DNA of 64,000 bases. It comes from Rhizobium sp. CSW-27. Lineage in GTDB: Bacteria > Pseudomonadota > Alphaproteobacteria > Rhizobiales > Rhizobiaceae. The position numbers and the translations under genes were made by a program. This document shows, in pieces, positions 9,531 to 18,726 of the stretch (the stretch's first letter is position 1; every line of letters begins with the position of its first letter). The stretch covers positions 124,001 to 188,000 of the forward strand of contig NZ_JAHHZO010000008.1 in assembly GCF_018760785.1 (NCBI RefSeq), in the 5' to 3' direction. The notes under the pieces are model-generated. The model was given only the letters and a program-made list of their open reading frames with translations. It was not told the DNA's origin and did no database searches.

Positions 9531-11369
9531 TCATTGCGCATCCTTGGCCCACCAGAGCGCGGGAAAGCCGATGCCGTATTCCGGAAGCGGCTCCGGATGG
9601 GCGAGCTTTGTCCAGTAGGCGATCTTCGTTTCGCCGGAATAGAACATCGGGATGACGAAGTGATTGGCGAGCAGCACCCGGTCCAGCGCATGCACCGCCG
9701 CCACCTGATCTTCCCGCGTCGGCGCCTGGATGATGAGGCGGATCAGCGCATCCACGGCAGGATCGGCAATGCCGCCATAATTCATCGAACCCGGCTGGCT
9801 GGCGGCGGCCGATCCCCAGTAGACGAGCTGATCGTTGCCGGGGTCCATCGTCTGGGCCCAGACGCCGAAGATCATGTCGAAGTCGAAATTGCGCACCCGG
9901 TTGACATATTGCGAGGAATCCACCGTGCGGATGCTGGCGTCGATGCCGATCTTCTTGAGGCTCGCCACATAGGGCAGCACGGTGCGCTCCATCGACGGAC
10001 TGCTCAGAAGGATCTCGAAACGCATCGGCTGGCCGGTCTTGACGTTGACCATGCGGTTGCCCTTGAGCTCCCAGCCCGCCTCCTTGAACAAGGCGATCGC
10101 CTTGCGCAGGTTGTCGCGCACCTTCTGCGGATCGCCGTTCACCGGATTCGCATAGGGTTCGGTGAAGACGCGGGCCGGCACCTTGTCCTTCAGTCCGTTC
10201 AGGATCTCCAGTTCCTTGCCCTGCGGCAGGCCGGAGGATGCAAGATCGGTGCCCCAGAAGAAACTGTCGACGCGCTTCAGCCCGCCATAGGCGAGGTTCT
10301 TGTTCAGGTCCTCGAAATCATAGGCATAGTTCAGCGCCTCGCGCACGCGCGCATCCTTGAACTGGTCCCGCCTGAGGTTCGGCACATAGGCCTGCATCAC
10401 GCCGCGGGCGCGGAATTCGTTGCGCAGAGCCTCGCGCTTGATGCGACCATCCTTCACCGCATCGAAGTCGTAACGCGTTGCCCAGCGGCTCGAACTGGTC
10501 TCCTGCCGGTAGTCGATGTTGCCCGCCCTGAAGGCTTCGAATTCCACGTCGCTGTCAGCAAAATAGGTATAGCTGATCACTCGAAAATTGTTCTGGCCGA
10601 CATTGATCGGCAGGTCCTTGCCCCAGTAATCGTCACGCAACTCGTAGCGGATGGTGGAGCCCGCCTGGAAGGAGGCGATCCGGTAGGGGCCGGAGCCCAG
10701 CGGCGGCTCGAGGCTGGCCTTGGAAATGTCGCGCGGCTTGCCCTCTGCATCCTTGGCCTCGTACCAGTGCTTCGGCAGGATGGGAAACTCGCCGACGATG
10801 GCCGGCAGCTCCTTGTTGTTCTTTTCATCGAAGCGGAAGGTCACCTCCCGCTCGCCGGTCTTCTCCGCCGCGGTGACGTGGCGGTAGTAATTGGCGAGCA
10901 GATTGCTGTTGGCCTTGGCGCTCTCGAAGCTGAACACCACGTCTTCCGGCGTCACGGGCGCGCCATCCGCCCATTTCGCTTGCGCGCGCAGGCGGAAGGT
11001 GACGGAGGAGCGGTCGTCCGGCCAGGTCATGGCCTCCGCCAGCAGGCCATAGCGCACGCCGATCTCGTCCTCGGAGGAGGTGAGCAGCGTATCGAAGATC
11101 AGGGTCGTGCCGGAGGCCGGATTGCCCTTGTCCACCAGCGGGTTGAAGTTGTCATAGGTGCCTTCGTCGGCAAGCCTGAGCTCGCCCTGCTTCGGCGCCT
11201 TGGCATTGACATAGGGAAGCTGCTGGAAATCCGGCGGCAGCCTGGGCGGCTCCAGTGTGCCGATCGCATGATGCCAGGTCTGCTCCTCGGCAGCGGCAGC
11301 CATGGGCACAAGCGCCGCCGCGGCACAGGCAAGAACAAGACATGTCTTCCGGATGCGCGCCAAGAGCAT
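9531..11369 (-). CDS. yejA: Periplasmic peptide-binding protein YejA
   Basis: YejA is an SBP family 5 extracytoplasmic binding protein that delivers oligopeptides to YejBEF. The 612-residue length fits the long YejA type. A signal peptide covers residues 1-26 (RKTCLVLACAAAALVPMAAA, cleavage near AAAEE), and the SBP_bac_5 body follows with LAEAMTWPDDRSSVTFRLR. Start choice is supported by AAAGGGG upstream of the ATG. It is the first gene of the operon yejA-B-E-(PIN pair)-F and diverges from mepA across a 218-bp promoter region. Confidence 0.95.
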   Translation of the reverse strand: MLLARIRKTCLVLACAAAALVPMAAAAEEQTWHHAIGTLEPPRLPPDFQQLPYVNAKAPKQGELRLADEGTYDNFNPLVDKGNPASGTTLIFDTLLTSSEDEIGVRYGLLAEAMTWPDDRSSVTFRLRAQAKWADGAPVTPEDVVFSFESAKANSNLLANYYRHVTAAEKTGEREVTFRFDEKNNKELPAIVGEFPILPKHWYEAKDAEGKPRDISKASLEPPLGSGPYRIASFQAGSTIRYELRDDYWGKDLPINVGQNNFRVISYTYFADSDVEFEAFRAGNIDYRQETSSSRWATRYDFDAVKDGRIKREALRNEFRARGVMQAYVPNLRRDQFKDARVREALNYAYDFEDLNKNLAYGGLKRVDSFFWGTDLASSGLPQGKELEILNGLKDKVPARVFTEPYANPVNGDPQKVRDNLRKAIALFKEAGWELKGNRMVNVKTGQPMRFEILLSSPSMERTVLPYVASLKKIGIDASIRTVDSSQYVNRVRNFDFDMIFGVWAQTMDPGNDQLVYWGSAAASQPGSMNYGGIADPAVDALIRLIIQAPTREDQVAAVHALDRVLLANHFVIPMFYSGETKIAYWTKLAHPEPLPEYGIGFPALWWAKDAQ

Positions 11370-11587
11370 TCAAAGACCCCTTTCTTTTTCGTTGTTGGCA
11401 GGAAGCATAAGGCAAAGCTCGCGAGAGTACAGCCTGCCGGCCCTCACAAGCTTTTGACGAGCAGGCGGGGCGAACGCCATGTTCGCGCCACCGTCATCGG
11501 TTGAGGATTCACCATCGGCCCAAATCAGTCTAAAATCGGGCCAGAACCGGCGGACCGTCTCCGCTGCCGCGACAATGCCAGGACCCG

Positions 11588-12604
11588 ATGCCGATTTTCT
11601 CCACCTCATTGCCCCGCATGGCCACCGCCACGCTCCTGGTTGCCTCGCTGGCGCTGCCCTCCGCCGCCTTTGCCGATCAGGAGGCCAAGAAGGCCTTCGG
11701 TGCGGTTTCCGCCCCGAGTGGCGGCACACCCACGCCGATCGGCTCCTATGCCAAGGGCTGCATTTCCGGGGCCGTGGCGCTCGGCGACGACGGGCCGCAC
11801 TGGCAGGCCATGCGTCTGTCACGCAACCGCCACTGGGGCATGCCGCAGACTGTGGCCCTGCTGGAGCGGCTGTCGGAGGATGCGGCGCGCATCGGCTGGG
11901 GCAATGGCATCCTCGTCGGCGACATGTCGCAGCCGCGTGGCGGACCGATGGCCTTCGGGCACGCCTCGCACCAGATCGGGCTCGATGTGGATGTCTGGTT
12001 CACGCCGATGCCGGAACAGCGGCTGACACGCCAGCAGCGGGAAACGCTGCCCTTCACCTCGATGCTGGACAAGAGCCGGTTCCTGACCGTCGACAGCCGC
12101 AAGTTCACGCCGACCGCCGCGCGGCTCGTGATGACAGCGGCGAGCTATCCGCAGGTGGAGCGCATCTTCGTCAATCCGGCGATCAAGAAGAAGCTATGCG
12201 AAAGCTGGACAGGCGACCGCGCGCTGCTCGGCAAGGTGCGGCCGATGTATGGCCATGACGAGCATTTTCACATCCGCCTGACCTGCCCGCCCGGCCTTGC
12301 CAGTTGCAAGGCGCAGGCGCCGGTGGCGGCCGGCGATGGCTGCGACAAGTCGCTCGCCTGGTGGTTCACCGACGAACCGTGGGCCAAGCCCGACCCGAAG
12401 AAGAAGCCGCCGGCACCGCCGCGGCCTGTGATGGTCTCGGATCTGCCGCGTGCCTGCGCCGCGCTGCTGTCGGCACCGGCCGCAGCCGGGCTTGCCCCGA
12501 GAGCCGCCGTGGCGCCCGTACCGGGTGCGCCGGTGGCCGATGATGCGGACGGCCCCGCCCCGTCTGCCGACATTCCCATGCCGCGCGCAAGGCCACTGGA
12601 ATAG
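11588..12604 (+). CDS. mepA: Penicillin-insensitive murein endopeptidase MepA
   Basis: MepA is a periplasmic zinc endopeptidase of the LAS family that cuts peptide cross-links in peptidoglycan. The 338-residue protein has a signal peptide (cleavage near AAFADQ, residue 29). Motifs: GDMSQPRGGPMAFGHASHQIGLDVDVWF, in which a histidine and an aspartate bind metal (FGHASHQIGLDVD at about 122-134), and MYGHDEHFHIRLTCPPG with the remaining histidine near 223-235. The C-terminal 80 residues form a proline/alanine-rich tail beyond the catalytic domain. AGGA precedes the start. It is monocistronic and divergent from yejA. Confidence 0.93.
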   Translation: MPIFSTSLPRMATATLLVASLALPSAAFADQEAKKAFGAVSAPSGGTPTPIGSYAKGCISGAVALGDDGPHWQAMRLSRNRHWGMPQTVALLERLSEDAARIGWGNGILVGDMSQPRGGPMAFGHASHQIGLDVDVWFTPMPEQRLTRQQRETLPFTSMLDKSRFLTVDSRKFTPTAARLVMTAASYPQVERIFVNPAIKKKLCESWTGDRALLGKVRPMYGHDEHFHIRLTCPPGLASCKAQAPVAAGDGCDKSLAWWFTDEPWAKPDPKKKPPAPPRPVMVSDLPRACAALLSAPAAAGLAPRAAVAPVPGAPVADDADGPAPSADIPMPRARPLE

Positions 12605-12748
12605 CGCGTGGCACCGCCTTGCGGCAGAGGCGCGACAGCCATGGCTGATGCGGCCGATGATCGGCATATAAATCGTTTTAAACCCTTTTCTTGCGCCCCC
12701 TGTTCGGTATAGAAACCGGCCTTGAGAGGAACATCCAAGGATAGGCCC

Positions 12749-13123
12749 GTGGCGGACAGACCCTGCATCGCACTCATCGCGCATGACCAGAAGAAGGACG
12801 AGATGGCCGCCTTTGCCAAGCAGCACGAGGCAGCCCTGTCGGGGTTCCGCATCGTGGCGACCGGCACGACCGGCGGGCGCGTGCTGGAAGCGGCGCCGGG
12901 TCTCGACGTGACGCGGCTGAAGAGCGGTCCGCTTGGCGGCGACCAGCAGATCGGCGCGATGATCGCCACCGGCGAAGTGTCGATGCTCATTTTCTTCACC
13001 GATCCGCTGACGCCGCTGCCGCATGACGTGGACGTCAAGGCGCTGACGCGCCTCGCCACCGTCTACGACATTCCGATGGCCCTCAACCGCGCCACGGCGG
13101 AAAAGCTGATCGATTTCCAGTAA
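12749..13123 (+). CDS. mgsA: Methylglyoxal synthase MgsA
   Basis: MgsA converts dihydroxyacetone phosphate into methylglyoxal and phosphate, a bypass of lower glycolysis. I place the start at GTG 12749, behind AAGGA with 7-nt spacing, giving 124 residues that begin close to the conserved [12 protein letters not shown]. An upstream TTG would add nine residues. Motifs: [27 protein letters not shown] and [16 protein letters not shown]. It is followed closely by glk, so the pair may be a small sugar-phosphate unit. Confidence 0.94.
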   Translation: MADRPCIALIAHDQKKDEMAAFAKQHEAALSGFRIVATGTTGGRVLEAAPGLDVTRLKSGPLGGDQQIGAMIATGEVSMLIFFTDPLTPLPHDVDVKALTRLATVYDIPMALNRATAEKLIDFQ

Positions 13124-13168
13124 GACCACCGCTAAAACCGCGGGTGAAACCTTGGCGCGAGCGGGCCG

Positions 13169-14221
13169 ATGAGCGGCCGCAACTACGGAACCTTTGTGAT
13201 GGCAAGAACGCTGGACACTGACAAGCCCGCCTTTCCGATCCTGATCGGCGACATCGGCGGCACCAATGCGCGGTTCTGGATCCTGACGGACGCCTTCGCC
13301 GAGCCGCTGCAGTTTCCCAACATCCGCACCGCCGACTTCCCGACGATCGAGGACGCCATCCAGAAGGATGTGCTGGACAAGACGTCGATCCAGCCGCGCT
13401 CGGCGATCCTGGCCATTGCCGGGCCGATCGAGGGCGACGAAATTCCGCTCACCAATTGCGACTGGGTCGTCCGGCCGAAGATCCTGATCGGCGATCTCGG
13501 CTTCGGCGACGTGCTGGTGATCAACGATTTCGAGGCACAGGCGCTGGCGGTTGCCACGCTGCCGGAAGAGGCGCGCGAAACGGTCGGCACCGTCTCCTCC
13601 GCCCCGCTGGCTTCCCGCGTGGTGTTGGGACCAGGCACCGGGCTGGGCGTTGCCGGCCTGGTCCATGCCCGCGACATGTGGTTTCCGGTGCCCGGCGAAG
13701 GCGGCCATGTCGATCTCGGCCCACGGACGGCCCGTGACGAGCAGGTGTTCCCGCATGTGGAACGCATCGAGGGCCGCGTTTCGGCCGAGCAGATCCTCTG
13801 CGGCCGCGGCCTGGTGAACCTCTATCGCGCCGTCTGTGCCGCCGACGGGGTGGAGCCCGCCTTTTCCGTACCGGCAGACATTACCGCGCATGGATTGTCC
13901 GGCGAAAACGCCCAGGCGGCCGAAACGCTGGTGCTGTTCGTCACCTATCTCGGCCGCGTGGCCGGCGACATGGCGCTGGTGATGATGGCCAAGGGCGGCG
14001 TCTATCTGGCCGGCGGCATTTCGCAGAAGATCGTGCCGGCCCTCAAGCGCCCTGAATTCCGCGCCGCCTTCGAGGACAAGGCACCGCACACGGCCCTGAT
14101 GCGGCATATCCCGACCTTCGTGGTGACCCATCCGCAGGCAGCACTGGCAGGCCTTGCCTCCTTTGCCCGCACCCCCGGCCATTTCGGCATCTCGACCGAC
14201 GGGCGTCGCTGGCGCGGCTGA
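13169..14221 (+). CDS. glk: Glucokinase
   Basis: Glk phosphorylates glucose with ATP in the cytoplasm. It is a bacterial ROK-independent Glk family member. Motifs: phosphate-1 loop [12 protein letters not shown] at about 25-36, the catalytic region [10 protein letters not shown], the [12 protein letters not shown] phosphate-2 loop, and [11 protein letters not shown]. The ORF is 350 residues from ATG 13169; a second ATG ten codons later (MARTLD) is an equally possible start because neither has a strong ribosome binding site. It lies 45 bp after mgsA. A 9-bp inverted repeat (14230-14238 with 14272-14280) follows the stop but has a 33-nt loop and no U-tract. Confidence 0.95.
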   Translation: MSGRNYGTFVMARTLDTDKPAFPILIGDIGGTNARFWILTDAFAEPLQFPNIRTADFPTIEDAIQKDVLDKTSIQPRSAILAIAGPIEGDEIPLTNCDWVVRPKILIGDLGFGDVLVINDFEAQALAVATLPEEARETVGTVSSAPLASRVVLGPGTGLGVAGLVHARDMWFPVPGEGGHVDLGPRTARDEQVFPHVERIEGRVSAEQILCGRGLVNLYRAVCAADGVEPAFSVPADITAHGLSGENAQAAETLVLFVTYLGRVAGDMALVMMAKGGVYLAGGISQKIVPALKRPEFRAAFEDKAPHTALMRHIPTFVVTHPQAALAGLASFARTPGHFGISTDGRRWRG

Positions 14222-14357
14222 GCCAGACGGCACCCGCCAAGGCGCGAATGCAACAGGAACCCGGAATCGCGGGCGGGTGCTAGCCAAGCATGTCGCGACT
14301 GGTTAAGACCGCGTCGCGGACGAAAATATTGCCGCGTTCTATGATGGGACCATCCTG

Positions 14358-16142
14358 TTGGAAGCAGCCGAAGCAGCAAACAAGCGCAACGCACACCTCG
14401 ATTCCAGCACGCTGACCAGCGTGCTGAAACGCATCATCGCCGAAAATGGCCGTGAACATGTGCGTGGCTACATCTTCGCCATCATCTGTCTCGTGGTCGT
14501 TGCGCTCTCCACCGCCTTTACCGCCTGGATCATGGAATCGGTGGTCAACGAGGCCTTCGCCAACAAGCGGGCCGATCTCGTCTGGGTCATCTGCGGCGCA
14601 ATCTTCATCGCCTTCGTGCTGCGCGGTCTTGCCACCTATGGACAGGCGGTGACGCTGTCGAAGATTGGCAACAACATCGTCGCGCAGTACCAGAAGCGGC
14701 TCTACACCCATCTGATGAAACTGTCGGTCGGCTTCTACAGCGAATCGCGCTCGGCCCATCTCGCCGCCCAGATCAGCCAGAACGTCAACGGCATCCGCGA
14801 CGTGCTGAACCTCACCGTCACCTCGACCGCGCGCGACTTCCTGACGCTGATCGCCCTCATCTTCGTGATGGTCAGCAAGGACCCGGTGCTGTCGCTGATC
14901 GTGTTCGGCGTCGCACCGCCGCTGCTCTATGCGCTACGCTATGTCTCGAAGCGCCTGCGCAGCGCCACCCGCGAGTCGGTGGAACTGAACAGCCACGTCG
15001 TCGGCGCCATGCAGGAAACCATCCAGGGCATCTCCATCGTCAAGGCCTTCACGATGGAAGAGGAGTTGAGCCGCAAGGTGAACGGCATCATCAACGCCTC
15101 GGAAAACCGGGCGAACCGCATCGCCCGCCTGACGGAGCGCACCTCGCCGCTGACCGAAACCTTTGCCGGCCTGTCCATCTCCAGCGTCGTCGGCTATGCC
15201 GCCTTCCGCTCCATTTATGACGGCGTGCCGCCCGGTGCCTTCTTCGCCTTCGTTGCCGCCCTGCTGATGGCCTATGATCCGGCCCGCCGCCTTGCCAAGC
15301 TGCAGGTGCAGATGGAGCGCGCGGTGGTGAATGCCCGCATGATCTACGCCCTTCTCGACCTGCAGCCGCAGCAGCGCGAGCGCCCCGGCGCGCCGGACCT
15401 CGCGGTGAGCGAGGCCAAGGTCGAACTGAAGGGCGTCACCTTCCGCTACGGCGAAGGCGATGCAATCCTGAAGCAGGTGGACATCGTGGCCGAAGGAGGA
15501 CAGACGACGGCACTGGTCGGGCCTTCCGGCGCCGGCAAGTCGACCATCATTTCCCTCATTCCGCGCTTCTACGATCCGGCCGAGGGCGCCATTCTTATCG
15601 ACGGCCAGGACATTGCGCAGGTGACGAAGGCGTCGCTGCGCCGCCACCTCGCCTATGTCTCGCAGCAGCCCTATCTGTTCGAGGGCACCATTCGCGACAA
15701 CATCCGCTACGGGCGCCCGGAAGCCAGCGATGCCGAGGTCGAGGAGGCCGCGCGGCTGGCCCATGCCCATGATTTTATCATCGCCCAGCCGCAGGGCTAC
15801 GACACCCCCGTCGGCGAAAACGGCGTGACGCTGTCCGGCGGCCAGCGCCAGCGGCTGTCGATCGCCCGCGCTCTGGTACGCCAGGCGCCGATCCTGCTGC
15901 TCGACGAGGCGACATCCGCGCTGGACAACGAATCGGAAGCGGCGGTGCAGAAGGCGCTGGAAACCGCGATGAAGGGCCGTACCGTCGTCGTCGTCGCCCA
16001 TCGCCTCTCCACCATCGTCAAGGCCGACAAGATCGTGGTGATGGCCGAGGGCCGCGTGGTGGAAGAAGGCAACCACGAGAGCCTTGCGCGTCGCCCGGAC
16101 GGGCTTTACGCTCGCCTCAACAATCTCCAGACCCCCGTCTGA
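14358..16142 (+). CDS. ABC exporter, fused permease-ATPase (MsbA-like)
   Basis: This 594-residue half-transporter has an N-terminal type I exporter domain with about six spans (residues 35-330) and a C-terminal ATPase: Walker A GPSGAGKS at about 392, signature LSGGQRQR, Walker B ILLLDEATSALD and the H-loop VAHRLST. It would act as a homodimer in the inner membrane, exporting a lipid or hydrophobic compound. The start is a TTG; no in-frame ATG precedes it. MsbA-like proteins in rhizobia occur in several paralogues, so the lipid A exporter role is not certain. A weak hairpin (AGACCC/GGGTCT) spans its stop. Confidence 0.9.
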   Translation: MEAAEAANKRNAHLDSSTLTSVLKRIIAENGREHVRGYIFAIICLVVVALSTAFTAWIMESVVNEAFANKRADLVWVICGAIFIAFVLRGLATYGQAVTLSKIGNNIVAQYQKRLYTHLMKLSVGFYSESRSAHLAAQISQNVNGIRDVLNLTVTSTARDFLTLIALIFVMVSKDPVLSLIVFGVAPPLLYALRYVSKRLRSATRESVELNSHVVGAMQETIQGISIVKAFTMEEELSRKVNGIINASENRANRIARLTERTSPLTETFAGLSISSVVGYAAFRSIYDGVPPGAFFAFVAALLMAYDPARRLAKLQVQMERAVVNARMIYALLDLQPQQRERPGAPDLAVSEAKVELKGVTFRYGEGDAILKQVDIVAEGGQTTALVGPSGAGKSTIISLIPRFYDPAEGAILIDGQDIAQVTKASLRRHLAYVSQQPYLFEGTIRDNIRYGRPEASDAEVEEAARLAHAHDFIIAQPQGYDTPVGENGVTLSGGQRQRLSIARALVRQAPILLLDEATSALDNESEAAVQKALETAMKGRTVVVVAHRLSTIVKADKIVVMAEGRVVEEGNHESLARRPDGLYARLNNLQTPV

Positions 16143-16205
16143 CGAGGGTCTTTCGCACGCCGTTCCGATCAGACATTTCGCAAGGACATGGAGCCGTAAT
16201 TCCGC

Positions 16206-17027
16206 ATGAGCGAGCATGACATGAAGCTGGTGGTCGTGGGCGCCGCCGGACGGATGGGCCAGACCATCATCCGCGTCATCAGGGAAACGCCGGGCGTCGT
16301 GTTGCATGCCGCCATCGAGCGGGAGGGCTCCGCCTTCATCGGCAGGGATGCCGGAGAGCTGGCAGGAGCAGGAACGCTGGGTGTGCCGGTGACGAGCGAT
16401 CCGCTGCAGGCCTTCCTGCATGCCGATGGCGTGATCGACTTCACCTCGCCGGCCGGCACGGTGGAATTTGCCGGGCTCGCCGCCCAGGCCCGCATCGTGC
16501 ATGTCATCGGCACCACGGGCTGCAGCGAGGCGGACGAGGCAAGCATTGCCGCCGCCGCCCGCCATGCGCGCATCGTCAAGTCCGGCAACATGAGTCTCGG
16601 GGTCAACCTGCTCGGCGTGCTGGTGGAACAGGCGGCGAAGGCCCTGCCTGCTGCCGGCTGGGATATCGAGATCCTCGAAATGCACCACAAGCACAAGGTG
16701 GATGCCCCCTCCGGCACGGCACTCCTGTTGGGCGAAGCCGCCGCCCTGGGTCGCGGCATCGATCTGAAATCGCAGTCGGTGCGCGTGCGCGACGGCCATA
16801 CCGGTGCGCGTCCGACCGGATCGATCGGCTTTGCCACGCTGCGCGGCGGCTCCGTCGTCGGCGAGCATTCGGCGATCTTTGCCGGTGAGGGCGAACTTGT
16901 CACCCTTTCCCACTCCGCGCTCGACCGCTCGATCTTTGCCCGCGGCGCGGTGGCCGCCGCTCTCTGGGCGCGTCATCAGAAGCCCGGCCTGTTTTCCATG
17001 CTCGACGTGCTCGGGCTGTCCCATTGA
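16206..17027 (+). CDS. dapB: 4-hydroxy-tetrahydrodipicolinate reductase DapB
   Basis: DapB performs the NAD(P)H-dependent reduction step in the lysine and diaminopimelate pathway. The 273-residue protein carries the dinucleotide-binding GAAGRMGQ at about 13-20, the loop [22 protein letters not shown], and the substrate motif [15 protein letters not shown], with the catalytic His and Lys present. An alternative start five codons on (MKLVVVG) cannot be excluded. It is followed by gpmA after 27 bp, probably as one transcript ending at the strong terminator after gpmA. Confidence 0.97.
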   Translation: MSEHDMKLVVVGAAGRMGQTIIRVIRETPGVVLHAAIEREGSAFIGRDAGELAGAGTLGVPVTSDPLQAFLHADGVIDFTSPAGTVEFAGLAAQARIVHVIGTTGCSEADEASIAAAARHARIVKSGNMSLGVNLLGVLVEQAAKALPAAGWDIEILEMHHKHKVDAPSGTALLLGEAAALGRGIDLKSQSVRVRDGHTGARPTGSIGFATLRGGSVVGEHSAIFAGEGELVTLSHSALDRSIFARGAVAAALWARHQKPGLFSMLDVLGLSH

Positions 17028-17054
17028 TCCCTTGATCCCTTACTGGAGGCATAC

Positions 17055-17690
17055 ATGAGCGGAACCCTCGTCCTCGTTCGCCACGGGCAGAGCGACTGGA
17101 ACCTGAAGAACCTTTTCACCGGCTGGAAGGATCCGGAACTGACCGAGCTCGGCGTCAAGGAAGCCGAGACCGGCGGCCAGGCGCTGGCCGATTACGGCAT
17201 CAAGTTCGACATCGCCTTCACCTCGGCGCTGAAGCGCGCGCAGGAAACCTGCCGCATCGTGCTGGAGAAGGTCGGTCAGCCCGATCTGGAAACCGTTCGC
17301 GACCAGGCCCTCAACGAGCGTGACTATGGCGACCTCTCCGGCCTCAACAAGGACGATGCACGCGAAAAGTGGGGCGAGGAGCAGGTGCATATCTGGCGCC
17401 GCTCCTATGACGTGCCGCCGCCCGGCGGGGAATCGCTGCGCGATACCGGCGCCCGCGTCTGGCCCTATTTCATGACGGAGATCCTGCCGCGCGTGCTCCG
17501 GGGCGAAACGGTTCTGGTGGCCGCCCACGGCAATTCGCTGCGCTCGCTGGTGATGGTGCTCGACCGGTTGTCGAAGGAAGAGATCCTGAAGCTCAACCTC
17601 GCGACCGGCGTGCCGATGGTCTACAAGCTGAACGCCGATTCGACCGTCGCGTCCAAGGACGTTCTGGGCGACATGTCCGGCGCCCACTGA
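17055..17690 (+). CDS. gpmA: 2,3-bisphosphoglycerate-dependent phosphoglycerate mutase
   Basis: GpmA interconverts 3- and 2-phosphoglycerate in glycolysis and gluconeogenesis. The 211-residue form is the short alphaproteobacterial version. The phosphohistidine motif [10 protein letters not shown] is at about 6-15, followed by [27 protein letters not shown] and the second catalytic histidine in [16 protein letters not shown] lies just before the ATG. The gene closes the dapB-gpmA unit and has an excellent terminator 25 nt past its stop. Confidence 0.97.
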   Translation: MSGTLVLVRHGQSDWNLKNLFTGWKDPELTELGVKEAETGGQALADYGIKFDIAFTSALKRAQETCRIVLEKVGQPDLETVRDQALNERDYGDLSGLNKDDAREKWGEEQVHIWRRSYDVPPPGGESLRDTGARVWPYFMTEILPRVLRGETVLVAAHGNSLRSLVMVLDRLSKEEILKLNLATGVPMVYKLNADSTVASKDVLGDMSGAH

Positions 17691-17715
17691 GCGCCTTCGC
17701 CGCAATCCGCTTCAG

Positions 17716-17745
17716 GGCGCTGCCGGCCTCCGGCGGCGCCTTTTT
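17716..17745 (+). terminator. Intrinsic terminator of dapB-gpmA
   Basis: An 11-bp stem (GGCGC-T-GCCGG with CCGGC-G-GCGCC, one T-G wobble) and a 3-nt loop are followed directly by TTTTT. This is a textbook Rho-independent terminator. Confidence 0.92.
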
Positions 17746-17765
17746 CAATGGAGGATCAGGCAGCG

Positions 17766-17849
17766 TCAGCGCCCGTACCAGTAGGCGCTGATCAGGCCGC
17801 TGGCGGTGAGCACCGAGAGGAAGGTACCGATGAGGATGCCGGGTTCCAT
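17766..17849 (-). CDS. Very small membrane protein (27 aa), unknown
   Basis: A 27-codon ORF starts at an ATG with GGGAGA seven nt upstream. The predicted peptide is almost entirely one hydrophobic span (PGILIGTFLSVLTASGLISA) with an aromatic C-terminus (YWYGR), the shape of regulatory single-span miniproteins. A longer frame continues upstream to 17957, but the ribosome binding site marks the short start. It stands alone between the gpmA terminator and the divergent DUF1045 gene. No family is recognised, and conservation is the main unknown. Confidence 0.5.
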   Translation of the reverse strand: MEPGILIGTFLSVLTASGLISAYWYGR

Positions 17850-18012
17850 GCGAATTCTCCCGTGGTGTATCTTGTCTCGCGCCCTCAATGCATGAGCGGC
17901 ACAAAGGGTTGCACGAAACCGTTCGGAGAATGTCGGCGCTTGACATCGTTGCGTCATGGCTTTCGGCTAGAGGGCTTCTTCTTGTCACCAGCCACGGGTG
18001 AGTCTCCCTCTC

Positions 18013-18726
18013 ATGCGCCATGCCGTCTATTTCGCTCCGCCCCAGGATGATCCGCTGAACCGTGCCGCCGCCCTCTGGCTGGGCCGCGATGCCTTTTCGC
18101 AAGACGGCATCACGCCGCCCGCCGATGCCGGCCTTCCGCTTGAGGAATGGCAGGCGCTGACGGCGGAACCGCGCCGCTATGGCTTCCATGCCACGCTGAA
18201 GGCGCCCTTTTCGCTCAGGGCCGGCAAAACGGCGGACGAGTTGGCCGACGCCTTCGATGCCTTCTGCAGGACGACCCCGGCCGTGACGATCCCCAAGCTG
18301 TGCCTGGCGGAGATCGGTCCTTTCTTCGCGCTGGTGCCGGACGGAGATTCGCAGGCGGTCGACGACCTCTGCGCCGCGATCACCCGCGTCTTCGAACCGT
18401 TCCGCGCACCGCTTTCGCCGGAGGATATGGCCAGACGCCGGCCGGAGCGGCTGACGGAGCGCCAGCGGGCCCATCTTGATGCCTGGGGCTATCCTTACGT
18501 GTTCGAGGAATTCCGCTTTCACATGACGCTGACTGGCCCGGTGCCGGAAGAGGCGCGCCCGCGCCTGCGCGCACTGCTCGAAGCCCGTTTCTCCGCCTTC
18601 ACCGAACGCCCGCTTGCCATTGCCCATCTCGGCCTCTTCGTGGAGCCGGAACGGGGCGCCCCCTTCCATATTGACCGACATGCCCCCCTTGGCGGCACGC
18701 CGAACGCCGAAAGGAACCTCGCATGA
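18013..18726 (+). CDS. DUF1045 protein, phosphonate-linked (2H phosphoesterase-like)
   Basis: This family is found beside phnM and phnN in alphaproteobacteria and has a 2H phosphoesterase-like fold. Two H-x-[ST]-type motifs are visible: FHATLKAPF and FHMTLTGPV. The frame opens at a GTG five codons earlier, but the family begins with M-R-x-A-V-Y-F, so ATG 18013 is preferred (237 residues). The stop overlaps the phnM start (ATGA). It is likely a phosphodiesterase acting on a cyclic ribose phosphate intermediate or a related compound; this is inference from fold and context. Confidence 0.85.
   Translation: MRHAVYFAPPQDDPLNRAAALWLGRDAFSQDGITPPADAGLPLEEWQALTAEPRRYGFHATLKAPFSLRAGKTADELADAFDAFCRTTPAVTIPKLCLAEIGPFFALVPDGDSQAVDDLCAAITRVFEPFRAPLSPEDMARRRPERLTERQRAHLDAWGYPYVFEEFRFHMTLTGPVPEEARPRLRALLEARFSAFTERPLAIAHLGLFVEPERGAPFHIDRHAPLGGTPNAERNLA

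Noticed and set aside
12692..12715. Promoter before mgsA with TATAGA
   Set aside because: The -35-like TTGCGC is only 11 nt away from the -10, so the spacing does not fit.
14230..14280. Inverted repeat after glk as a terminator
   Set aside because: The loop is 33 nt and no U-run follows, so it is too weak to call.
14934..17024. Large antisense frame (696 codons) opposite the ABC exporter and dapB
   Set aside because: GC-rich codon bias leaves long antisense frames open; no domain is present, and the plus-strand genes have full motifs.
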